This document shows positions 1 through 9,583 of a DNA stretch of 64,000 nt, in pieces. The first letter of the stretch is position 1, and every line of letters starts with the position of its first letter. The stretch lies in assembly GCA_946811695.1 (NCBI GenBank), contig OX328128.1:80962561-81026560 (forward strand). Direction: 5' to 3'. Below the pieces are notes generated by a model. The model was not told the origin of the DNA, made no database searches, and worked only from the letters and a program-made list of their open reading frames with translations. The stretch is from Gonocerus acuteangulatus. Lineage: Eukaryota; Arthropoda; Insecta; Hemiptera; Coreidae. The position numbers and the translations under genes were made by a program.

Positions 1-338
1 GGGTAAATAGGAGAGGAGGTTGTGGGGATAGTGGAAGTGGTTAAGGGGGTTTTAAGGGTAAATAACATATTAGTATGAATAAAACGACATCATTTTCTCT
101 TCGGCGGAGTTTGCTAATATAGGATGCATTTGAATTGTAGGAAGACAAAATGGTTTCAAAAACGTTCCTAGTGAATTGACTTTATGACAGGTATTATTAC
201 TCGTTATATAGAATTTTTTTTTTTTTGTTTTCTGTTTGTCCGGAGTATGAACATTTAGGCTATTAACGGCGGGCTATCAATAGGTTGCCACAGAGTCAAC
301 ATCACGTGGTCGGTCATCCATTGAAGTACTCACCACGC

Positions 339-384
<46 letters not shown>

Positions 385-639
385 CGGTGTATAATTACAT
401 CCCGCTGTAACTTTACTAACGATTTTTCTAATTTTCAATGTTATAAAAAGGATAATGTCATAACAAAATGTGATAAATTACAAGCGCGTTATGTCGAGCA
501 TTTCAGGCCCCCCCCAATATTGTTGCAGAATATTTAGCATTTACCTACATAATCAAAACAGGGATTGTGTTCTCTCTGCCTATGTGCAGCCACAAGTTGA
601 AACTAGGATATCATAACTTACCAACAATTACAAATAATA
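1..639. other. AT-rich sequence without a recognised gene
   Basis: No coding region or known repeat family is recognised here. It holds a perfect (AT)n tract at 341-382, a T run near 216-225 and a short C run near 511-517. The flanks of the AT tract do not match the A, B or C element families described elsewhere in the window. Confidence 0.5.
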
Positions 640-714
640 CTGTTAGGCCACGTTTTCCCTTTGTCTTTGTTAAGTGAATAGAGATGAGAGAAAAGGTTGG
701 CTGTCCATCTCTAG
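640..714 (-). repeat. Interspersed repeat D, copy 1, distal part
   Basis: The minus strand of this stretch matches the plus strand of 16108-16180, including the shared words ATGGACAG and CACTTAACAAAGACAAAGGG. It is the distal end of repeat D copy 1. Its main part lies at 6126-6836, displaced by the piggyBac-like insertion. Positions 711-714 (CTAG) are the left target duplication of that insertion. Confidence 0.75.
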
Positions 715-1050
715 CCCTCATCTATAAACGTACGGGTCGTATCCGACCCACAACGTGGAAAACTGCGCATATCTCCTCATACCCGCACTGGAACGTCAAA
801 GGGCTTCAAGTACCCTCTCAGTCAATCCCGCGAATACCACTGACCACGTTTACGTCTGTCAGGTGAGAACTATATTTTTTTAATCATCTCTCAATATAAA
901 TTTTTCCCGAACCCGGGTCGGATACGACCCAACGTTTATATTTCTGTACTTGATTGTAGATGCTATTGTTCCAGGTTTTCATTAAAATAATCATGGATTA
1001 TAGAGAAAACAAATTACTTATAACCATGGAAGAGGTTATAGCCGAATTCA

Positions 1051-1229
1051 ACCCACCTAAATCAGCTAATGCTCCCCCAACCCCTATAGCAGTTCCTCCC
1101 ACTCCAACACCCCAAGACCCCTTTATTTTGTTCTCCACATTTTTAAACAAATTGGAAACGTTGTTAACCCCACTTATCTCCCTCATGACCTCCCTAATAT
1201 CCGATATCCTTCCAAAGCTCCTTAAATGA
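1051..1229 (+). pseudogene. Jockey ORF1 (gag-like), C-terminal tail only
   Basis: About 59 codons remain. They encode a proline-rich segment (PPTPIAVPPTPTP) followed by a hydrophobic Leu/Ile-rich tail ending SDILPKLLK. The 5' end is lost through truncation on insertion. The TGA stop overlaps the ATG at 1226 in the arrangement ATGA, which would allow stop-restart coupling to ORF2. ORF1 products of Jockey elements bind the element RNA, but no zinc knuckle is preserved here. Confidence 0.6.
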
Positions 1230-2262
1230 TATCCCCCAACCCCACTCCCCTCTCCATAATCCTACGGAATGCTAACGGACTTACTACACGACGACTAGAG
1301 CTCGAACTTCTACTCACAGAAAAGAACATTGACATTGAACTAATAACAGAAACACACCTACTGACCACACAACACTTCTCAATCCCAGGATACAGGATAC
1401 GTGTGCCATCCGAGAGGAGAGAGCAGACCATCCCTCCGAGGCCAGGCATGGAGCAGCAGTAATGGTTAAAAATTCGTTGGCACATTTTTCACATTACACT
1501 CTCTCAACAGATAACATGCAGGTAAGCCCAATCTCCCTTTCCCTTTCTTCCAATGATATTATTGTTTCCGCTGCGTATTTTTCCCCGAACTTCACTATCT
1601 ACCACCCAGAATTCCTTACTCTGTTCCAATCCTTCGGTCCTCGCTTCCTCATAGAGGCTGATTTCAATGCGAAACATCCCAGATGGGGAAGCCGTCTAAC
1701 CAATACTCGTGGCAGAATTCTGTACGACTTCCTTCATTCCCAAAATTATGACACCATTTCCTCTGATTCTCCTACATACTGGCCAACCGATCTCTCTCGC
1801 ACTCCTGACCTGGTCGACTTCTTCATCACTTCTGGCCTACGAGGATTATCATACTCAGTTCAGTCACTGCTCGAACTTTCTTCCGACCACTCAGCCATCC
1901 TACTCGTCCTGAATACATTTCCTCTACCACGTTCACGAATTCCCTCCCTTACCCCAGGGCCTATGAACTGGGAGTTATTTCGTTCTCAACTATCTCAATC
2001 CATAAACCTCAATATACCTCTGAAATCCTCATCTGACGTGGACGAAGCTGTCTCGATGTTCACGAAAGCGATACAAGACAGCGCCCTGAACTCCTGCAAA
2101 CCAAGATCACGTCTTCCCTATCGCCCGAAACCCCAGCTACCCGATCACATCCTCAACCTCCTATCTGCTAAGCGCCAAGCAAGGGCTCGCTGGCAGAGAT
2201 CCCGTTACCTATCCGACCACGCTAACTTTAATAGACTTACCCGACTCCTAAAAAAAGCCTGA
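1226..2262 (+). pseudogene. Jockey ORF2, apurinic-like endonuclease domain, frameshifted
   Basis: The frame opens at 1226 with LSIILRNANGLTTRRLELE, matching the start of the EEP-type endonuclease that nicks target DNA. It runs to 1462, then coding continues in another frame from about 1440 (AVMVKNSLAHF), which implies a one-base indel near 1400-1440. Recognisable motifs are FLIEADFNAKHPRWGS (GDFNAKH-like, with Glu-Ala replacing the usual Gly), then SDSPTYWPTD, PDLVDFFIT and LSSDHSAILL (SDH catalytic motif). A second frameshift ends the frame at 2262. Between 2263 and 2771 the linker coding is scattered over frames (for example KAELFASHLESIF and KHLPRKSPGCDHI). The protein cannot be functional as read. 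Confidence 0.85.
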
Positions 2263-2771
2263 TCCAATTCCGATCCAAATCATTCAACGACTACCTGCAA
2301 TCACTTCCCACCGAACATAATTCCCTACTGTTCCGCAACCTCTCCAGCGCAGTGACGGAAGCTGGGCCAGAAGCGATGATGATAAGGCTGAACTATTCGC
2401 TTCCCACCTGGAATCCATCTTTTCTCCTCATCCTGAAACAAACTCTCCCCAGGATGTAGAAGTATTCTTGGCCCTCTTCCTCTATCCCTTCCTCCTAAAG
2501 CATTCCATCCTGCAGAAATAAAATATATTATGAAACATCTTCCCCGAAAATCTCCTGGTTGCGACCACATAACAGCTCCAATCCTAAAATATTTACCACA
2601 GAAAGCAATTATTTTCCTTACATAAATTTACAACGCAATCTTCAGAACTACCTATTTCCCCATGTCATGGAAACACTCAGTCATAACCCTTATACCTAAA
2701 CCACATAAACCCCCCCAAGAATCCATCTTCCTATCGTCCTATCAGTTTGCTCCCAATTATGTCCAAAATAT

Positions 2772-3881
2772 TTGAAAAACTCCTCCTCAAAAGAATTCTG
2801 TCCACTATCCCTCCCAACTCCATACCATCACCAGTTTGGGTTCCGCACTCAGCACTCAACGATACAACAATGTTTCAGCGTTGTAGACACCATTTCCCAT
2901 GCGCTGGAAATAAAAAATTACTGCACCAGTGCCTTTCTCGACGTCGCCCAAGCGTTCGATCGTGTTTGGCACCCGGGGTTATTATACAAAGTACAGCGCA
3001 TACTTCCCCACACATACTTCCTAATCCTACAGTCCTACCTATCAAGCCGTTCCTTCCAAGTAAGATCTGTTTACACATTATCTAGCTCCCGTCCTATTTC
3101 CTCTGGTGTACCACAGGGAAGTATTCTCGGTCCTATCCTTTACCTTCTGTACACCGCTGACGTTCCTACCCACCCAAATACTCATCTAACGACCTACGCT
3201 GATGATACAGCCATCTTTTCCTCCTCCCCTGATCCCGAAACTGCTTCCCTTCACCTGCAGGAACATCTAGACTCTGTTGAGGATTGGTGCAACAGGTGGA
3301 AAATCAAGGTGAATCCAGAGAAATGCAGCCAAATAACATTCACTCTCAATAAACAGACTTGCCCACCAGTTCACATATCCACTCAAGAACTTCTTTTATC
3401 CAACGAAGAGCGCTACCTGGGATTAATACTAGACAGCAGACTCACTTGGAACCCAAACACCTGACTGAAAAGACAGGAACTGAACAGGAGGTACGGACTT
3501 CTTCGACGACTATTGGGACCTTCATCGAAACTCACAACACAGAACAAACTCACTATATATAAAACCATCATCAGACCTATTTGGACATACGGACTTGAAC
3601 TGTGTGGAACAACCAAAAGATCTAATATACAGAGAATACAGGCATTCCAATCCAAAGTCCTACGCAAAATAGTTAATGCCCCTTTTTACGTTTCCAATAA
3701 AACCCTTCATCATGACCTCAATATCCCTTTCATCCATGAGCTAGCAAAATCCCGATTCCTAACCTTTCACTCCAAACTATCTGCTCATCCCAATCCCAGA
3801 GCTCAATCCCTCTCCTCTCAATCCCACCCCGAAAACTCTCCTAGGAGGCTAAAGAGACCTCGTGATCAACTTCGTACTTAA
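2772..3881 (+). pseudogene. Jockey ORF2, reverse transcriptase domain with one in-frame stop
   Basis: One frame covers the RT core. Visible motifs are GFRTQHSTIQQ, AFLDVAQAFDRVWHPGLL (first catalytic Asp), SGVPQGSILGPILY, TYADDTAIF at about 3192-3218 with the YADD catalytic pair, and the thumb region RYLGLILDSRLTW. A TGA at 3462-3464 interrupts the same frame, which then continues through LKRQELNRRYGLLRRL and IYKTIIRPIWTYGLELCG to a TAA at 3881. Apart from this stop the RT segment is well preserved, unlike the endonuclease part. The family carries out target-primed reverse transcription. Confidence 0.9.
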
Positions 3882-4159
3882 AGGACAAATAAAAGTGTTT
3901 AACTAAGAAGTGTCAATTATGATTGGCTCCTTCCAAATTTCAATTTAAATTATATTTTATCATTTCATTCCTCTTTTTTTTCTTATTATTACTTTTTTTG
4001 GTATTAATTTTAGTATGTACTTTTTTTTTTTTGTTTTTTTTTTTCTGTAATCTCATTATGTGAAATCATAAAAATGTCTTTATTTATCACAATTAACCAA
4101 TGTACTATATTATTTGTGCAGATGTTAATAAACGCTTTATTATATATTAAAAAAAAAAA
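3882..4159 (+). other. Jockey 3' UTR and A tail
   Basis: T-rich untranslated sequence follows the ORF2 stop and ends in a short A run (about 4149-4159) directly against the right 13-bp target duplication. The second family copy at 40331-41015 has a matching 3' UTR on the minus strand, with a much longer homopolymer tail. Confidence 0.8.
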
Positions 4160-4983
4160 ATAGCCGAATTCAGGTGACAAGAGAAGCAATCTGATGCGGA
4201 ATTAGATGACCAAATTGATGAAATAGATTCAGAGTCTGACGATGGTATTCTCTCAAATGATGACGAAGGAGTCGAGGAACTCTCAAATCAAGATTATCAA
4301 GAATATCAAGGTATACAAGTTTAGGTAAAAATGCAGTTTCCAGCCCTCAAAACCGATTTCTTTCAAACTTTGCACAATAACGTATTTTGATGCACTAAAC
4401 ACGAATACGATAAAAAAAAACGTCGGATTTAACTAGGAAAGAAGTTATTAAGCACTTAAGTTCACTGTTGTGCAGGTTATGAGAGCTAATGTAAACAACT
4501 AAATTTGTCAACATACGCATGCGCGGGTATGGAAAAGTTCGTAATAAGGAAGTTTAATTGAAATTTACCATAAATTATCGAAATTCATCAGCAGTTATTT
4601 ATTTACAATCATTTTTTTAAATAATTAAACACTCCTCACATTTCTTGTTTCGTTCATGAAAAGTATTATATATCAGAAATCCCTTAATAATTTGCTAATG
4701 CCTTTATAATTATCGTTCTAATTCGCGCCTATCGAACTTCAATTGTCAACAAGTCAATTGTCAAACAAATATTTTGATGCTAAACAGAAGAACATTTAGA
4801 TGGATATTTAGCCGAATTTCTCTTCAAACGCGCTCATAAATATGAAGAGCGTTTAAAGGCATTTTTCAGTGCGATTGGGGATTTGTATCCACCGAACATC
4901 CAGTCTCAAGAAGAAGAAGAAGAAGAAGAAGAAAAAAGCTAAAAGAGATGTCTTGGAGGATTAGAGGAATGTCTAGGAAGACT

Positions 4984-5189
4984 TTAAGGGCATACGTGCT
5001 ATGCGTTTCCGCTCGCTCCGCTACGCTCCGCTCGCTCAAGAAAATAACAAAACCCCAGTCAATCCAACTCGCTAAAATTAATAGAATTCTATTAATTTTA
5101 GCGAGTTGGATTGACTGGGGTTTTGTTATTTTCTTGAGCGAGCGGAGCGTAGCGGAGCGAGCGGAAACGCATAGCACGTATGCCCTTAA
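4984..5189. repeat. Perfect 206-bp palindrome with no spacer
   Basis: Two 103-bp arms meet at an EcoRI-like GAATTC centre (5084-5089). Read base by base, the arms are complementary throughout. The outer arm is GC-rich with the motif GAGCGAGCGGAGCGTAGCGG, while the inner part is AT-rich. The sequence would extrude a long cruciform. Related pieces lie at 5373-5475, 7783-7905 and 42150-42605. Apparent ORFs across it on both strands (about 98 and 132 codons) are shadows of the palindrome. Confidence 0.9.
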
Positions 5190-5372
5190 GCGACAGGCGA
5201 CGACGGGTGAGGATGCCCTTAAAATTAACAATATCTTTGAATAAATAGTTTCTGAACATTTCAAATGAGAGTTCTCTGTTTCCCAATGTTACATATCTGC
5301 GCATGCGCGTGTTTACAAATACGCTGATGCCTAGTTTTATAACCTTCCTAACTTTAGTGCTTAATATTATAG

Positions 5373-5475
5373 TCTATTAATTTTAGCGAGTTGGATTGAC
5401 TGGGGTTTTGTTATCTTTTTGAGCGAGCGGAGCGTAGCGGAGCGAGCGGAAACGCACAGCACGTATGCCTTAAAG
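5373..5475 (+). repeat. Single arm of the same palindrome
   Basis: It repeats the right arm of the 4984-5189 palindrome (TTTTAGCGAGTTGGATTGAC, then GGGGTTTTGTTAT, then the GAGCGAGCGGAGCG block) with a few substitutions. It ends at GCACGTATGCCTTAA. It lies inside the foldback element, just before the right inverted repeat. Confidence 0.8.
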
Positions 5476-5693
5476 TCGTAATTTATGCCTTAAAGTCATC
5501 ACAAATTTAGTTGTTTACATTAGCTCTCATAACCTGCACAACAGTGAACTTAAGTGCTTAATAACTTCTTTCCTAGTTAAATCCGACGTTTTTTTTTATC
5601 GTATTCGTGTTTAGTGCATCAAAATACGTTATTGTGCAAAGTTTGAAAGAAATCGGTTTTGAGGGCTGGAAACTGCATTTTTACCCAAGTTTA

Positions 5694-6125
5694 TTTTTTC
5701 AATTCGACCCTGTGTGAAAATAATCTGTCCCTGTGTGCAACAGTGCCTGTGATTATTTCACCAAAACAGAAATGTGATATAATCTGTTCCTCAAGTTTTA
5801 TTGTGATATTAAATTAGTTATTGCGTGTACATATATATATAGTTGTTATTACTAATTTTTTAACGTGTCCTAAACAATTTACTATGTTTTCTTATTTTTC
5901 TTTTCTTTTTTTTTGGAATTAAGTTTACTTTCCTGAACTCAAATGCTCGTTTTCCTTTATGAATTGTCTTTTACGTTTTAAAAGTTTATTTTATTCCCCT
6001 AATATTTAAAAATAAATGCGTAAATCCCAATAACTTATTGCATTTCAGGCCCAGAATTGGCTCTGGGTCGGATACGACCCAACGTTTATGTTTGTGTGTC
6101 AACCTTAAACATTTATAGAGGAGGG
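5694..6125 (+). other. Right part of the piggyBac-like element
   Basis: AT-rich sequence without a usable ORF. Near its end lies the subterminal motif GGGTCGGATACGACCC (about 6065), followed by the terminal inverted repeat ending at 6125. It corresponds to the 3' untranslated end of the parent transposon. Confidence 0.55.
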
Positions 6126-6836
6126 CTAGAGATGTGAGAACCACGAATCCGCAAACGTTGCGTCTGGGTTGTTGGAACTGCACGTGGCTGATTCGTAAGA
6201 TTCCCGTAACATTTAAGACCTGACAAGAGTTTCTCGTCCAGCCACGTGCTAAAGCAGGAGTAGGGTAAAAAGAAGGGTATAAAGAGCTGGCTTACCTCAG
6301 ACGGGGTAGAGTGCGACAATACTAACGATTTCCCAGTCGTTCAGTCTAAAACCAATGGCGACTGGCATTTATATCAACAATTACTTATTTTACCAGCCTT
6401 CAAATGTGCCACGCACAACATAAGGCAGTCCTGTCTCTTTTCCACCCCGCAGTGTTTAATCTCATTGCAGTTGCACTTGCGCAGTTTTTCTTTTTCTTCT
6501 TTTATTTTCTTTTTTTCGCTCGTTTTATTGGGTTAGGAAAAAAAAACGGGGAAGAGTCCATGCCTGTTCCTGAGACATCGGCTGAGATGCTGTTCAGAGG
6601 TAGGTCAGCTCCAAATACTCTCTAATCTCCCCAAAATCATCATATTTTGTAACTCTATCTAGCTGTCTCTCTCTCACTTAACCTTTTCTCTCATCTTAGC
6701 GATGATATTTATGACTGTAACAGTAACCTAAGTATAAATTATAATATTAAAAGGAATTTCCTCTTCTCTAAAATACTTCCCCATTCTTTCAAATATTTCA
6801 TATTCCTTTAAATCCCGTCCTTGCTAATCAGTCACT
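6126..6836 (-). repeat. Interspersed repeat D, copy 1, main part
   Basis: The minus strand aligns with 15663-16108. Shared words include CGGGATTTAAAGGAATA, GTTAAGTGAGAGAGAGACAG, ACCTACCTCT, CTCAGGAAC and TTACGAATCAGCCACGTGCA. It carries an extra stretch of roughly 220 bp (about 6315-6540, with a pyrimidine-rich run) absent from the other copies. D has no recognised coding capacity, so its class is unknown. The ORF at 6404-6625 lies across the extra stretch and has no recognised content. Confidence 0.75.
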
Positions 6837-6839
6837 TAC

Positions 6840-7780
6840 AAAACAATTGTTGCACCTCAAGATGAACGGAATCAACGTAAACTAGAAACTAGAAAATGAT
6901 AATACCGATTCTGAGGTTTTAATATTATAATAACAAGTAAACGATGTTTAACTAAAAGAAGAAAATAAATTTATAAAGTAAACGTAGTCTGTAGAAGAGT
7001 TAGGATAGGCCATTATCCTGAAAGGAGTGTGGTATGGCTCTGAAAGGGGGATGGGGCTGTCATTTATAAGAAGAGGAAGAATTACAATACTGCTTTTCAA
7101 TTTGAATTTATATTCCTCAATGTTAAAGTTACTGCCGTTCTCGACCCTTCAATATCTCCGCGAACTCTTAGACTTATGGGGACAAAGTTACCCGGGCCGG
7201 ACTCATTTTCAAACTTTCACTTCTTTGCTCCGTTTTACTGTAACTTATACTTTCCATTCCGTTTCGATATAAGATGGGAAACATTTAAATTTTAAAAGAA
7301 ATTATTTGGGTCTGTTTGCCAAAACCACATCCAGTTACTTGAAGTATCTGTCATGATTTTAAACAGTGATTTTGGTACTTACTGATTAGCTTACAGGTTC
7401 TTTGCAGGTTACCTATTCCTTCTTTACAGGATATCTAAGTTCAGAAACCATATTACATAAATATAGTGATCAAAGGTTAATATAGTAATGAAAAGTATTT
7501 AAAATCACTTCAATCACTACTAAAAGTAACTTTTTTTGACTACTATATTTATAAAATATGGTTTCTAACTAACGGTTAGATAACTTGTATTTGTAAGTAA
7601 TACTTTTAGGCTTGTAAAGCATGAATAAAAATAAGAAGAATATATTTCAGCAAGCAATATTTCTTAATAAAAAGGTTAATATTATAAAAATTAGTGGTAA
7701 TTGTGAATTTAAGTGGCCTCCTCACCGATTATTTTGTCCGGTGGTTCTATAACATATTTATATTTTCCATTTTCTTCGCA
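6840..7780. other. AT-rich sequence without a recognised gene
   Basis: Nothing recognisable was found. An 81-codon ORF at 7027-7272 (STLQYLRELLDLWGQ) has no motif I know and no intron or promoter context, so I do not call it a gene. Confidence 0.4.
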
Positions 7781-7782
7781 TT

Positions 7783-7905
7783 ATGGGCATACGTGCTAAG
7801 CGTTTCCGCTCGCTCAAGAATTTATCAAAAGTCTAGTCAATCCAACTCGCTAAAATTAATAGAATTCTATTAATTCTTGCCTGTTGGATTGACTAGAGTG
7901 TTATA
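7783..7905. repeat. Diverged copy of the foldback palindrome
   Basis: It contains ATGGGCATACGTGCTAAGCG, a shortened CGCTCGCTCAAG block, CAATCCAACTCGCTAAAATT and the central AATAGAATTCTATT. The second arm then decays (TTGCCTGTTGGATTGACTAG). The same palindrome family as 4984-5189, so this is an older or partial insertion. Confidence 0.8.
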
Positions 7906-8144
7906 GGTTACTTCACTACCAGCAACAACCAATAGAATTGCCCATAGGAATAATCAATAGCTAAATATCGCTAATGAGTTATGCGCGTGCGTTGAAGCAC
8001 TGTTATAATAACTACAGATACTTCATATGTAACTGGATGTGGTCTTCGCAAACAGAACCAATTATTTATTTTATGCTTATATTTATTTATACATTTTTGA
8101 AGACTATCATAAATTATTTTATGTTTGATAATAATGTTCAATTT

Positions 8145-8281
8145 CTTAGGCGAGATGAGGTAGTTCTGTCGAGAGTCCTAATTTTCCTACAAATTTCAAC
8201 CATGCTTACCTATTCAGGCGGGAGGAAAGGACTAAATGTACAGTATGCGGCGAAGATCTATCAATTAAACATATTGTAAGG
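8145..8281 (+). pseudogene. I-clade LINE scrap, ORF2 C-terminal zinc-knuckle region
   Basis: Fragments read RRDEVVLSRV and then, after a frame change, HAYLFRREERTKC and CTVCGEDLSIKHIV. They match the C-terminal segment of the I-clade ORF2 at 47892-48404 (ESVILSRLRVGHTR, CEVCGVPLTVKHILTEC). The match stops abruptly at 8281, where repeat D copy 3 begins, so D (or the deletion that joined them) is younger than this scrap. Confidence 0.7.
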
Positions 8282-8620
8282 GACCGATTTGCAAAGACGG
8301 GATTTATTGGTATAGGTAATAGAGAAATATTTTAGAGAAGCGGAAATTCCTTTCAAAACTGTAATTTATAATCAGGTTACTGTTACATACATAAATATCA
8401 TAAACCATCGCTACGATGAGGGAAACGGTTGAGTGAGAGAGAGACAGCTAGATAGAATTAGCAACTATTCCTTTCTGGGAGATAAGAGAATATTTGGAGC
8501 TGACCTACCTCTCATCACCATCTCGGCCGAGAACTCAGGAACGGGCGCTGACTCTCACCGGTCGGAGGTAAGCCAGCTCTTCAACCACACCCTACTTTAC
8601 ATTCGAGAAAAAAACTTTAA
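8282..8620 (+). repeat. Interspersed repeat D, copy 3, truncated
   Basis: It matches 15671-15970 in the same orientation, with shared words such as GAGTGAGAGAGAGACAGCTA, CTGACCTACCTCTCATC and GGAGGTAAGCCAGCTCTT. The match fades after about 8600, so the distal part including the CTAG site is missing. Confidence 0.8.
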
Positions 8621-9046
8621 AGATAAATGTTCTGAAATGTTCAGTTTTTTCCTATTTACTTTTTATCATCCTTTATTGTAATAAAGATTAAAAAATCAGC
8701 ATCGCGTTCACTCGGCGTCGGGAGTAAGGAAAATCGTATTTCTTGCCCATTTAAAAAATAATTCTTCACATAAACACACTTGGATATAATTTTTGATTAG
8801 TTAAGGAAGAATTTAAGCCCATGAAGAAAATTGGTAAAAAAAAAAGTTAAAAGGTAGTATTACCCCTTAATCCTCCGTTAGTGGCGCGCACCTGAGAGGT
8901 GCATACTTTTTTTATTTTTTGGAGTACGGTTGGCAGCCGTGTTTTCGCAGGCTCTACGCTTTAGTATCTTCCGGATTTTCGTTTCTCCACATGCCAGTCG
9001 CATGTGGGTGAGTTTATTCGATAGTAGAATTGAATATTTTCATATA
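8621..9046. other. Non-coding stretch before the mariner element
   Basis: No gene is recognised. A short inverted pair, GCGCGCACCTGAGAGGTGCA, occurs near 8884-8903 after the words CCTTAATCCTCCG. This could be the end of a further DNA transposon, but I found no partner end. Confidence 0.3.
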
Positions 9047-9583
9047 TCAGGCTGTACCGTATGAAATGTCAGTTTTGCTTACTTTGCGATTTAATCCTTT
9101 CCCTTTTTTATTTACAAACATCATTGTTATTCATATAGAATTAAAGCTCCTTTATTCCTACTATTTAATCAGTAACTTGCGTACTGTGTTGTGAGAACGA
9201 TCCTCTGAGAAAAAAATAAAATTTAAATGATGACTTCAACGGAAATCCGTATTATTTTTCGTTATGAATTTAAGCTCGGTCATAGCGCTGCTGAGGTGTG
9301 TATGAACATTAACACGGCGTTCGGGGAGGGAACGGTGAATGAACGAACTGTTTACCGGTGGTTTTCCAGGTTTCGAAGTAGAAATTTTGACCTTGACAAC
9401 GAGGAGCGAGGAAGGCCAGAAACCAAGCTTGACAATGACCACCTGAAAGAAAGGGTCGAAGTTTGTCCCTCAAAAAGCACTAGGGAATATGCCAAAGAAC
9501 TCGGAGTAGGAGCCACGACAGTTTCAAGACATTTGAAGGAAATCGGCAAGTCCAAAACTGACATTTCATACGGTACAGCCTGA
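9047..9583 (+). mobile_element. Short mariner element with TA target duplication
   Basis: Inverted repeats of about 31 bp start TCAGGCTGTACCGTATGAAA at 9047 and, on the other strand, at 9583. TA dinucleotides flank both ends (9045-9046, 9584-9585). The element is 537 bp, far shorter than a full mariner (about 1.3 kb), and has lost everything between the DNA-binding domain and the 3' inverted repeat. Confidence 0.92.
9227..9583 (+). CDS. Mariner transposase DNA-binding domain, truncated but open
   Basis: An uninterrupted 118-codon frame starts MMTSTEIRIIFRYEFKLGHS, the first helix-turn-helix (HTH_48, SETMAR-like) of mariner transposases, with INTAFGEGTVNERTVYRWF following. A linker (RGRPETKLDNDHLKERVE) leads to a second helix-turn-helix (STREYAKELGVGATTVSRHL). 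The frame then reads directly into the 3' inverted repeat and its TGA is the last three bases of the element. The DDD catalytic domain (about two thirds of a normal 345-residue protein) is absent. If expressed, the product could bind the element's ends but not cut. Whether it is expressed cannot be seen from sequence, so it may be only a young deletion derivative. Confidence 0.75.
   Translation: MMTSTEIRIIFRYEFKLGHSAAEVCMNINTAFGEGTVNERTVYRWFSRFRSRNFDLDNEERGRPETKLDNDHLKERVEVCPSKSTREYAKELGVGATTVSRHLKEIGKSKTDISYGTA

Larger units (their letters stand above)
1051..4159 (+). mobile_element. Jockey-clade LINE, 5'-truncated, with 13-bp target duplication
   Basis: The insertion is bounded by exact 13-bp direct repeats ATAGCCGAATTCA at 1038-1050 and 4160-4172, with an A tail directly before the right copy. 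It contains the end of ORF1, an endonuclease domain, a reverse transcriptase domain and a 3' UTR. It lies inside the piggyBac-like element and is therefore younger than it. A second copy of the family, inverted and more truncated, is at 40331-41015. Confidence 0.9.
993..4323 (+). pseudogene. N-terminal piece of a piggyBac-like transposase, split by Jockey
   Basis: An ATG at 993 opens a frame (MDYRENKLLITMEEVIAEF) that runs into the Jockey insertion at 1051. The same host frame resumes at 4173 with a single TGA, then continues as an Asp/Glu-rich stretch (DDQIDEIDSESDDG, then SNDDEGVEE) until the next insertion near 4316. A short acidic N-terminus is typical of piggyBac-family transposases. No DDD catalytic region remains. 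The fusion of this frame with the Jockey ORF1 tail on the left is fortuitous. The assignment is an inference from context and composition and is not based on a conserved motif. Confidence 0.45.
4324..5685. mobile_element. Foldback-type element with about 184-bp inverted repeats and 8-bp duplication
   Basis: Both ends begin GGTAAAAATGCAGTTTCCAG when read inward. The inverted repeats are near-perfect over about 184 bp (4324-4507 against 5503-5685). The 8-bp direct repeat CAAGTTTA flanks the element at 4316-4323 and 5686-5693. An 8-bp duplication is usual for hAT and P superfamilies, but no transposase is present and the ends do not look hAT-like to me. The interior contains a GAA microsatellite (about 4908-4938), a large perfect palindrome (4984-5189) and a single extra arm of that palindrome (5373-5475). 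Confidence 0.85.
715..6125 (+). mobile_element. piggyBac-like DNA transposon remnant with two nested insertions
   Basis: The left end begins CCCTCATCTATAAACG and the reverse complement of the right end begins CCCTCCTCTATAAATG, so there is a short terminal inverted repeat with two mismatches. Subterminal motifs of the form GGGTCG-KATM-CGACCC occur near 738, 917 and 6064. CTAG flanks both ends (711-714, 6126-6129). The uninterrupted repeat D copy at 16108-16111 has a single CTAG at the matching place, so the boundaries are well supported. Without the Jockey and inverted-repeat insertions the element is roughly 0.9 kb and lacks a catalytic domain, so it is non-autonomous. The piggyBac assignment rests on the CCC start, the 4-bp duplication, the subterminal palindromes and an acidic N-terminal coding fragment. 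CTAG instead of the usual TTAA is the odd point. Confidence 0.65.

Noticed and set aside
4866..5304. ORFs of 132, 98 and 68 codons with related peptides on both strands
   Set aside because: They are the perfect palindrome at 4984-5189 read in both directions, so the similar peptides reflect DNA symmetry.
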